Of a stretch of DNA of 64,000 bases, positions 35,150 to 45,900 are shown one piece after another. Each line of letters starts with the position of its first letter. Position 1 is the first letter of the stretch. Location: positions 12,142,635 through 12,206,634 of the forward strand of contig NC_087079.1 of NCBI RefSeq assembly GCF_026151205.1, in the 5' to 3' direction. Under the pieces are notes generated by a model. The model did no database searches, was not told the DNA's origin, and was given only the letters and a program-made list of their open reading frames with translations. The stretch comes from Bolinopsis microptera (Eukaryota; Ctenophora; Tentaculata; Lobata; Bolinopsidae). Made by a program: the position numbers and the translations under genes.

Positions 35150-37581
35150 TTAACAAGCATGGAAAGGAGACGCGCAGAGTCGTTGGGGTAAATAGTACTT
35201 GTTGACAAACTCGCCCATCACTTGTCCCATTCTTGGTCCATGTTCCATGTTGTTCCTCCTCGGTTCTGGAGGTAGCTCCATCTGGATACAGTCAATATCA
35301 CCCCCATCCTTGGAACCCCATCTCCTGGTAGTGTACCCGCCTCTGAAGTACTTCCCACCCACTCCGGACCCTGGACCAGGGTATCGGGGCGAGGGTATGG
35401 CCTTGTAGCCAGCCTCTTGGAACATGGCCCCTATACTGGCATCTCCTCGGAGGATCTGTTCAAAGGATACATCTACACGGTGTGCCAGCGCGTTTATTGA
35501 GGACTCTGACCTGTAGTGGTGTTATTTTGTGCTTCCTCTGGAAATCTTACAAATTGCCAAATTGGTTTACATTTTATCTTCTTAAATTTAAACCATACAA
35601 ATGATACTTAATATACTTATAGTACTTGATATGAACTTAATTTCACAATAGTCGAACGAAATTGGAACGTTTTCACTCGAGATGGTTTATAATTATTCAA
35701 CAGACTTCAAACCTTCTGAGTCTTCCAGAGTCCAAATCATCGTTGTCGATGAGATAACCTAGCTCGAACCAAAGGTCAGGGTGACTGCCAACCCCGTGAA
35801 TGTCAAAGTGTATTCCTGGTTGTGCGGTCTTTTTAACCAGATTGTGTGCTTTCTCTATAAACCTGAAGAACTTGATAAAATACAAGGCAATACAATATAA
35901 AACGGTGTCTGATATTAGTGATACCACTGACGACTTTTATTATTTTCCTCGTTTCTTTGTGGGGTTTGAGCGCAAGACTTCTCTTCAACCATTTCGATTC
36001 TCGAACCATCTCACACTCTCTCAATAAGCCTAACAATCGAATAAATAAAACACGTGTCATACCCGTGATAAGTGTCGAATGTGCACTCAGACTTGAAGTC
36101 ACCCTGCGTGGCCTCGTCCCTTTCTCGATTAGCATCCAACTTAGATCTGTGAAGCTGATTTACAATCATGTGTGGGGTTTCTCCTGTCACTTCAGCTATC
36201 TCTACATACAGAGGATGAACTTATTAAATTTATTTTATTACGGGTACATATCTAGATTTATCGTGTGAATTCCAATAAGTTTCTGTTTTGACTTTTAAAA
36301 TTTCGCAATGGATTTTCTTGATCTGTTACAAACTAACTTTCACGAATCTCCATGGCGAGTTTATTGGACCAGAGATCTCCAGAGGTCTTTGGCTCACATT
36401 TCGTAGGATCCTTCCTACCCGTACAGTCGTGGTTCCAGTCACAGGTGCGTGAACGGCGGTCATAGCAACCCTACAGAAAGTAATAATGAGACATATAGCA
36501 ACCCTACAGAAAGTAACAATGAGTCATATAGCAACCCTACAGAAAGTAACAATGAGTCATATAGCAACCCTGTGGCTGTATAAAGTTATTATGAGCTATA
36601 AATAAAATCTGTTACAAAACTGATTTCCGGACTCGTTCACATTAAACGATTGATCAGGACTATACATAGTATGTAACTATAATGTATAATGTATAATGTA
36701 TAATTCCACACTTACCCGCTCGCGATCTGGTAGGGCGCTAGGTCGCTTCCAGCCGTCGTGAGGGACTGACATGATTACTGTAGTCCTCTCTGTGCCACGG
36801 TAGAAGTCCACGTAGTGGCTGAAATTATAGATGTAAATGATTTAATTACTTAATTATGATGTAAATGATTTAATTAATTAATAATTTATCTGTTTGTTGT
36901 GAACAAGTTTGTTGTTTTTAAACCGGCAGGAAATAATATGTGATAATATGTATTTTTCTAGTTGCTCATCACATTGAAAACACCTCGTACGAATGATTGA
37001 GTTAAAAGTTGTCAGTTGTGGGGTAAGAAATGTGGGGTAAGGAATGTGGGGTAAGAAATGTGGGGTAAGGAATGTGGGGTAAGAAATGTGGGGTAAGGAA
37101 TGTGGGGTAAGAAATGTGGGGTAAGAAATGTGGGGTAAGAAATGTGGGGTAAGGAATGTGGGTTAAGGAATGTGGGGTAAGGAATGTGGGGTAAGGAATG
37201 TGGGGTAAGAAATGTGGGGTAAGGAATGTGGGGTAAGGAATGTGGGGTAATGAATGTGGGGTAAGGAATGTGGGGCAAGGAATGTGGGTTTAGGAATGTG
37301 GGGTAAGGAATGTGGGGTAAGGAATGTGGGGTAAGGAATGTGGGGTAAAGAATGTGGGGTAAGGAATGTGGGGTAAGGAATGTGGGGTAAGGAATGAAAG
37401 CTCAGAACTCTGAACCTCGTCTGAAGTTCCTCCTCTAAACTGGAAAACATTATTAACATTTAACAATTAAACCTTAACAGTTAACACTAATGTAGCAATA
37501 TTACCTGTTAAAGTAACCTCCGCTCCCAATACACAAGCTTAACAAGCCCAGTAACAAGGAACCATTTACTGTCCACATCAT
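35150..37581 (-). CDS. secreted N-formylglutamate amidohydrolase-like protein
   Basis: A complete gene of six exons: 37505-37581 (start), 36716-36818, 36338-36470, 36063-36183, 35713-35862 and 35150-35510 (stop). Phases are consistent and give 314 residues. The N-terminus (MMWTVNGSLLLGLLSLCIGS) is a convincing signal peptide, so the product should be secreted. Motifs in order are VIMSVPHDGWKRPSALPDR, VNQLHRSKLDANRERDEA, FDIHGVGSHPDLWFELGY and GGYTTRRWGSKDGG. The PHxG, R-x-K-x-D-x-NR and D-x-HG elements recall N-formylglutamate amidohydrolase and related zinc hydrolases. An uncharacterised secreted animal family has this pattern, so activity on formylglutamate is not implied. The ATG was chosen because it gives the signal peptide. 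The acceptor of exon 3 is duplicated in the intron. Confidence 0.85.
36471..36570. repeat. tandem copies of a 3' splice site and exon start
   Basis: Three extra copies of a roughly 32-bp unit, CATAGCAACCCTACAGAAAG plus TAACAATGAGT. On the minus strand each reads CTTTCTGTAG then GGTTGCTAT, identical to the acceptor and first codons of the exon at 36338-36470. This mirrors, at an acceptor, the donor-side arrays elsewhere in the window. Confidence 0.85.
37017..37398. repeat. 14-bp minisatellite, about 27 copies
   Basis: Unit GTGGGGTAAGGAAT with A/G variation, in the first intron of the secreted hydrolase-like gene. The minus-strand frames rich in PHIPYPTFLT are products of the repeat. A frame through it joins a plausible acceptor at about 37,432, so an alternative exon cannot be fully excluded, but the direct splice from 37505 to 36818 gives the better protein. 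Confidence 0.9.
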
Positions 37582-37842
37582 AGTTTACTAAAAACGAACT
37601 GGAGAATACAAGTGACAAGTTATACAAGTAGCTAATCAAGCAACGACCAATTAAACTTTTAACTCGCTAGCTCACGTGTCAGAACAAACTTGCAAAAAAA
37701 AAAGAAAAAAAAGAACAAACTTGCGCCACTATTTTGTTATCTCTTCAGATCATTCAGTCTTTAATTTCAGAGAGAGAGAGAGACGAATAACACGAGTCAC
37801 GAAACTTATGACGTTACAATAACTTCATGACAAATATGGGTG

Positions 37843-38222
37843 GGCGCACGTTATATTATATCTCCGCCAAAAGCACATCCAATTTGATACGTATGAAGTA
37901 TGTTTATAACTTCCTTGGTTGTGCACTTAGTTGGTATTCATCGACCAAAATTGAACGGGGAATCGTTTAAGATCACTTTCGAGGCACCTCGACAAAAACT
38001 TCTCACGCTATTGAGCTTTTTATGGAGAAATACGTCAGTAGCGTTTTTGAGCTTGTTATTCTCTTTCAAAAGTATTCCAAGTGATTTGTATAAGTGCATA
38101 TATTGACTCAGAATACATTGCAAAATAATTTTCCTCGATTCATGAAGTTTGAAAGAAGTTACAGCAATGTGCGCAATTTGGGGAGTGTGCTTTTGGCGGA
38201 GATATAAAGTATAAACTGCGCC
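37843..38222. mobile_element. Mutator-like MITE, 380 bp with 9-bp target duplication
   Basis: Inverted ends begin GGCGCA and share ATATCTCCGCCAAAAGCACA with the reverse complement of the right end. The 9-bp word ATATGGGTG flanks both sides (37,834-37,842 and 38,223-38,231). A 9-bp duplication is typical of MULEs. There is no transposase. Confidence 0.8.
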
Positions 38223-38795
38223 ATATGGGTGTTGCTGAAACGTCGACGAATATTTGTTATGTACAACGAGTGGATTATGTTTCAAAAACAAATTAGAAAA
38301 CAAATTAAAAAACTTGTAGTTGTACTAGCCTAGAATTCAGACTAGTTTCTTAAAATCAACTGAGTACAAAGTCAAGGTGATTCACGTATTTTTGAATATT
38401 AACAAAACATTTATATTATCTGTTCCAACTTCCAGGAGGATAGAAACGTTTAGGAAAGTTGATTACCTTGTAATAGAATTATCACATTTCTTTGGTGGTT
38501 TGGTAATTCGATAATATTAATATTGCTCTACTTCTGGTACGCTAATTTATTACCGTGATTAGTGATTACACTTATTACAAAATAATAATTTTTTTTGCAG
38601 TACACATTCAAATATATTTCACTAGAGAATACGAATTACGATAATTGTACCTCACTATTATATAACGCATCGACAATCAAGAGAGGAAACAATTTTCTCA
38701 AAAAGACCGCGTTTTTACATAATGATTAATGATAAAAATTAAAGAGTCTCGACAAAATAAGATAAATCTGATTATAACACATGAAACCCCCACAG

Positions 38796-38962
38796 GATTG
38801 CTGAACGAAGGCCCACCCTCTAACTGGAAGTCGTACATCTGGTCCCTGGCACAACACACCTTTTTATCTGTTGATCTGTACCTCAGTAATATAATGGCTG
38901 ACAACAGCAACTCATTTATTAATAATGAGATAAGATTTGAGAGTCTGCGTCCATACTTCTAA
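38796..38962 (+). CDS. possible orphan last exon (hypothetical)
   Basis: After a good acceptor (CCCCCACAG), 55 open codons end at TAA. Typical words are LLNEGPPSNWKSYIWSLAQH and NNEIRFESLRPYF. Composition looks coding and base usage differs from neighbouring AT-rich DNA, but I found no upstream partner exon before the MITE and do not recognise the protein. It could be a relic. Confidence 0.25.
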
Positions 38963-39935
38963 ACTCTGGAGTTAAAAAGATTATCTCAATATGTATTCTG
39001 TACCGATTTTTAGCTTAAATCATGGGCGTAACAAATTAAACGTGGAATTTTATATGCGTCTTTTCCCCTTGTAAACTTGTAAACAAACAAATCTAATCCT
39101 CGCATAACAAAGATAATAAATACCTTCTTTACTTTTACATTACTTGCAGCACCAAAAAGACAACGCCGGCCAAAACAGTTGGAGTCATTTAACCGTTCTG
39201 GCAATACAAGTTGAAGGAGGCTTTCAGGCTTTCACTTTCAGGCTTTGCCCGTTGTTGATTATGGGTTACCCCAAAACAAGCCTCGCTAAACTGTTTACAT
39301 AGCTTAGTTTAGCAAACAGGAACGGTATAATCATTAATCACATTGTACACGTCACGTAATATGGCATTTCATATTCAACATTCTCCCGTCTCGAGCTAGT
39401 AATAGCATTATATCAGGGTATGGTATCCTGCATTCCCTAAACTGCTTCCTACCCTCTATTGTTTTTCTCCTCCCTTTTCCTCCCATAACTATGATCTTGT
39501 CCTTGCAGTATTTCCCTCCAACATTATCCTTTACGTGTACGTAAGAGAATGCTAAATTAAATAAATGTGCAAATCTAAACATAAAATTCGGACAAATACT
39601 ATATTACAGTCCACCCTGAAGAATGCATATATTCAATATTTAATCGCATATTATCAGGGATTTACCTCGTTTTATCATTCATCGCAATGGATAAAACGAC
39701 CTAGCATTAAATCATAGTTGCTTTCAAACTAATTGATTTTATCCAGCTTATTTGTTCTTAGTTCTATTGTTTCCGATTTTGTTTTACCTAACCATGACAC
39801 GTTTGTTTCACCTACTCAATTTGACTCCAAGCGGCAGTTACAGTTGTTGCAGTGCTAAGATTAATTACTAAAATAACTCCTTCTAATATATTATCTACCA
39901 CAAAATAGTTACTAAGCAACTAGACAGAAATCAGA
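38963..39935. other. intergenic region upstream of glutamine synthetase
   Basis: No gene is recognised. It should contain the glutamine synthetase promoter and 5' UTR, but no core promoter element stands out. A short direct duplication (TTTCAGGCTTTC) lies at about 39,219-39,243. Confidence 0.4.
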
Positions 39936-42900
39936 ATGGACGGACTTAATGGGCTTAGCAACCCTTTCATGGATCTTGACCAGGGAGGAAAGTGTCAGGC
40001 TTACTACATTTGGATTGACGGTACTGGCGAGGGACTCAGGTATGTACAGTATAACCCAGATTTACACAATAACCCCGATTAACTGCGCCTGGTTTTCCGC
40101 AAACCCCGATATAATGTTGAGATTCGTTTAGCTTTTACAACACTATGACTAACAGGAGCGTCACATGGTGCATGTGACCACCCCACGGCAAGGCAGAAAG
40201 CTTGGATTCTAAGAACTGCCGATAATACCCCCTCGGCCTCAGGAAAATCCTTAACTAAAAATCACAATTGATAAAAATTATTTCCCAGGGGTAAAACGAA
40301 GACACTGATGAAGCCCACGATGGATCCCGAGACACTTCCAGTATGGAACTTCGACGGAAGTAGCACTATGCAGTCTCTTGGAGAGAACAGTGACATTTAC
40401 ATCAAGCCGGTCGCTTGCTTCAGGTCAGTTCACTTATCACACAGGGTCTTCATTTGAGAACGTTTCATTGGAGTCCGAGTACCAAAATGGCCGTTTGGGT
40501 ACACCGTTAGCCAACCATTCCTCACCAGGGATCCATTCCGACGTGGTGATAACATCCTCGTTATGTGCGAGACACTCGACCACGAAGGGAACGTCCATCC
40601 AACCAACAAGCGACGCAGCTGTTTTGAGAACATGGAGAGGTGCAAGGAGGTCAAACCATGGTTCGGAATTGAACAGGAGTACACCATGTTTGATTTCACT
40701 GGGAGACATCCGTATGGGTGGCCAAGCAACGGTTACCCAGGACCCCAGGTTAGGGACAGACTACAGTTATTTCGAGGTCGCGCGACCTTTTTAGGTGTTT
40801 TTGGACGAAAATTTCGTACCATAACAGCTGTGTTCCGTGTGGAATTGATTTGATGTAAGAACTAAGACTTGGTCCAATTTCTATGATAGGAAATAGGGTA
40901 AACAATCTGCTAGTACTTCTTTAGAATATGATCCATATCATTGACGGATTCAATAATAGGCCCCACCATCACTGTATCGTTTATATAACTTAAAACTTTC
41001 ACTTTCAGGGCCATTACCACTGCAGTGTTGGAGCTGAAAAAGTTAAGGGGAGGAAGATCGTGGAGGCTCATTACAGAGCTTGTATGTACGCTGGTATCAG
41101 GATCGCTGGATCCAACGCAGAGACCATGCCTTCTCAGGTATAATAATCTAGTTTGATTTTCTTTATATCTAGAAATTTTGCCGCTGAAAAATGTAGTTTT
41201 CACTGGAGCTATGGTCACACTTTTTCAAGACATCGAAGAAAGATCTTTAAAGACACCTCACCATATTCCACCTCAGTGGGAGTACCAAGTAGGCCCCTGT
41301 GAAGGTATCGAGATGGGCGACCACCTTTGGGTCTCCAGGTGGATTCTTCAAAGGATTGCGGAGGAGTTCAATGTGGTTATCAGCTTTGATCCTAAACCTA
41401 TTCCTGGGGATTGGAACGGCGCGGGATGTCATGCGAACATCAGGTTAGTTTTAAGGGGCGGGTTGTCATGTGAATGTCAGGTTGATCTGGTTTTATTTGG
41501 TTCGAGAAAAGCTTATCTGATTTTTTGCTTCACTGTTCACTTCTCAAATCTTTCCCAAGGACTGTGTTGTTGTTTAAACTGTAAATTAATTATCTACCAA
41601 TTCCCTTCATCAAATTCTCCTTATTTCTCACATAAAATTCTCCTCATTGACATTCCTACAGCACATTAGCGATGAGGGAGGAAGGCGGTCTGGAGAAGAT
41701 CTATGAGGCAATCGAATTGATGGGGAAGAAGCACGAGGAGCATATTTACGCCTACGATCCGTCAGGAGGAGTGGACAACAAAAGGAGGTTGACTGGACTT
41801 CATGAGACAGCCAGGTTAGTTTGGGGGGGGGGGGGGGGGGGGGGGGTGGGTGGAGCAGCCAGGTTAGTTTGAGGGGAGGGGGGGGTGGAGAGGCAGCCAG
41901 CTTAGTTTGGGGGGAGGGGGGTACAGAGGCAGCCAGGTTAGGTTGGGGGAGGGGGGTGGAGAGACAGCCAGGTTAGGTTGGGGGGAGGGTGGGTGGAGAG
42001 ACAGCCAGGTTAGGTTGGGGGGGTGGAGAGACAGCCAGGTTAGGTTTGGGGGGGGGGGGGGGGGGGGGGTAGAGAGGCAGCCAGGTTACTGGTTAGTAGG
42101 GGGAAACAGAGCTGGCTAGGATGGAAATGGATAAACTGCCAGGTAAGGTCCATAGAATTTGCAGAAATGAGAAGTGCTGTAAAATGGAAAAGAGGGAGCA
42201 CTAAGTTTGTTTTTTAAAGGAGAGGGGGAGTGGACTATGTTCATAGAATTTTTAGTGTTTTTCCATTGACTCTAAACAACTTATCAGCCCATTAAAAAGC
42301 CCGTATACGTTTATTTACTCTCAAATCTCAACAACATTCCACAAAAAAATTTTGCTCATTATCACAGTGCTGGCAAGCATGATCGTGCCTTTTATACATT
42401 CTATACTATTATAAAGTTGATAATCGAAGAGTTGCACACGTGGGGACAAGCTGAGAGTTTATCCGCTTTGTTGGCGAACACGAGAAGAACAGGGTCGCTC
42501 AGTTTATCTTCGTTTAACATTTTTTCTAACTCCCTCCGAGCCTGATTAAAACTTTCTTTGTCGGTGCTGTCCACTACGAATATGATTCTCTGGTAGGGGA
42601 AAATGTGAGGAACTTGTAGAATGTACTAATGTAGGTAGGCCTCATGCAAGTTATAATATATCCCCTCTGATTACTAATACTAGACGTACGGACAATTGGA
42701 AACTTATTACAATTCCTAAGCTGTAAATGAATGAGGTAAGTGAGCGACCGATTTCATTCTCGGTATCATTTTGCATTTACGGACGTTCATTCAAATAAAT
42801 ATCATTTCTTTTTGTTTGGGAAAGAGAGACACTGGCAGCAGTTCACTCTATCCAATTATGGGTTTTGGTCAAATAAAAAATACGGAACACCTTTCCAGAA

Positions 42901-45900
42901 CAAGAACAGGGAGAAACGTTGTACTTAAAACAAATCTTCGGTGTTAGATAACTGTTTTATAGCTACAAGTACAATACAAACAGAAAGAGAGATGTCTCAT
43001 GTAGATATGGGTTACACTCTGAAGTATACCTTGACGGACCTTATTTGGACGGACATTAAATAAACGGACATAATTATGAACGGACATTAATATGAACGCT
43101 AGAAGGTGCATTCAAAACCATCAAAAATTCGAATTTTTTCATTTTTTCAAACGTTTTTTAAATTTCAGCAAATGATTTTTAAATCATTTTTTTATAAAGT
43201 AAGTAAGAAAAGTAGTCGTTAAGCAGTAAAAATGTTAAAATATGTGTACATGATTAGTGTCTAATATCACATATCATCTTCATCAAATGGGTTTTCGTGC
43301 ATGAAATAGTTCATGCTTAAAGCATCGGTGATTTCTATAGCTTTTTGGAAAGTGGAAACATTTTTTTATCAAACTACCCCGGTCCTGCATTTCAGTGTTA
43401 ACTTTAACAAGCCATTCAGCGTGAAGTGGTTTTTATCTTAGACAAATTTAGGTTAACCTTAACATCACGTCGAGCTTACGAACGTTAGGGCCTCCAGCGT
43501 TCAATTAATGTCCGTCCAAATAAGGTCGGATAAGGTAGTCATTGACCAGTGACCACTGTGCACTGGTCAATAAAGAAACACTGTTGAATTACTCAGCAAT
43601 AACCAGTGAGGTGCGTTGATCATCTGAAGAAACACTTTTGGAGTGTTGAGCAATTTTCGGTGTCGAGTTGGGTTGACCATATGGGAGAACACTTTTGGAG
43701 TGCTCAGCAATCTCCGGTGAGTTGGGTTGATCATCCGAAGAAACACTTTTGGAGTGCTCAGCAATCTCAGGTGAGGTGGGTTTGACATAATCATATGGGA
43801 GAACACTTTTGGAGTGCTCAGCAATCTCAGGTGAGGTGAGATCGTCATCTGGAAGGACAGTTTGGGAGTGCTCAGCAATCTTCAATGAGGTGGGTTCATC
43901 ATCTAAAGGAACACTGTCGGGATGCTCAGCAATCTCCGGTGGTGTTGGTTGAACTTTCTGCAGATGGGGTACCTAGTGTTCCAAAGTTTTCATTCGAGTT
44001 GTAAACTTGCAGTTCAATCTCATTATCAACACGATTTTGAACCCGCTCCTTGACTGTGGCAAAACATTTCTTTCCGGATGTCCACAAATATGTGGTAATA
44101 TGTTTATACATAGTACTGTAAGAGATTGGGTTTAGAAGACTGTTGATTGGGATCACGATCAGAGCAAATATCTCAAACATTTTTGCAGAAGGATTTTCAC
44201 CGGTATAGGCCAAAATGATGACAGCGGCTATGAAAGAGACCCAGCTGACCAGCTGTGAGATTATCATGAGTGACAATTTTAGTGTTAACTGAGAAGTGTT
44301 GTCATTATTGACTGGACCAGCTTGCTGACGGGAACTCTTTGCCTTTACAACTATGATGGTATAGGATGCTGTGATGACTGTAAGCAATAAAGCCACAACT
44401 ACGCAGTATACGACCTTGTACGCGTGATAGTTACCTTGAACCTTAAAGACATTGGATATACACAGTGGGGTGTTACCGTAGTATCCTATGTCTGCAACGT
44501 CGAATATTGTGTTATCAGAGGTGATATTGGCATTTCTCAGATCAGCTAGGATCCTGATTGTATCTGTTGAAGAACTCAAACTGTTGTTGAAATAGTGGCT
44601 GTGGATCCTTTGAACGTGTTTTATCATAGCAGGGCCTTCTCTTGATGTTATGAAGGGATTCTTGTCCACAGCTGTTAGGATCATGCTTGTCCGGAAAAAG
44701 TTCTGGAGCTGATAAATCGGTAAAATAGGTACAATAGAATGAATAAAGCTGAGAAGAAAAACAATCACATTGACGATCTTGACTGTTTTCGTTGAAAGTT
44801 CAAAGGAGAACCCCAGTGAGCACTTTAAACACCTTAGAATACTCATAATGCCAATAACAATCAATGATCCATGAGATGATACAGAAAATGTAACTCCTAG
44901 CATCATACAGACTACACTTGCACGCCAGTCTTCATCAGATTGACAGTAATCCCCTTTAACTTTTAGAACAATTGATGCAACAATCATGAAGAAAAGGTAC
45001 ACGCCCATTAGAAAATCATAAAAACATATTGAAAGCCGTAAAATCCTGTCTATTTGAGCTGCTTTTGAAGTTGGATTCTCGTGAAAATTTGTAAGACCAA
45101 CAGATATATTAATTATCATGATACTCAAACTTCCAAATGAAGCTAAACCAGCGATGAGTTTAGATTCAACCATGAATTCAACAGACTCCGAACCATCCAC
45201 AGTGCAGCCTGAGCACTCATCTTTTCCATTGCTACAATCTTTCTTTCGGTCACATACGAGACTTTCGTTTATCCAGGTGACGGTTTCATTGACAGAGCAG
45301 TAAAAGCGTCCTGGACAATCCAACTCGTCAGCACTGTTTAAGCAGTGTATTTTACCATCACATAAAAATGTCAATGGGTAAGAATTATTTGAATAAGCTA
45401 CTGTGTCATTTTCGCACTTGAAGACCAGGGGGTATTCAAGCTCATTTCTCTGAAAGTCGATATTCTGACAAAATAATTTCCACTTCTCCAGTTCAGTCGT
45501 ATTAGTGCAGTGAGTTATACATGTTTCTGCTAATGAATCTCCGTATTTGAGGACCCATTTTTCAAAATCATTTTGTGACTTAGATAGTAGTAATAGTATA
45601 TTTAAACATTTAACAAATGGATTATAATCTAATTCCAGGTAGAAGCTATTCCAAATGATCTCAGTACAGTTTATATTTATGGGCTGATTTGAGCAGTTCA
45701 GCTCATTTATTTCTGGAAGGTGACTACAGTAATCGAGCTTAGAGAGACATAGTCGCTTTAATTGTGGTATCCTATCACAAAACAACTCATAAGAATCCTG
45801 ACATAGACACTCGTCACTATGGTCAGCGCAGTCAACTATTCCGTCACAAACAGCATGAAAGGCAATGCAAGCTTTTCCACCATCTCTTCGTGGACAGAAC

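Noticed and set aside
37012-37459. PHIPYPTFLT repeat proteins
   Set aside because: Products of the 14-bp minisatellite. The conserved protein is made by splicing across this region.
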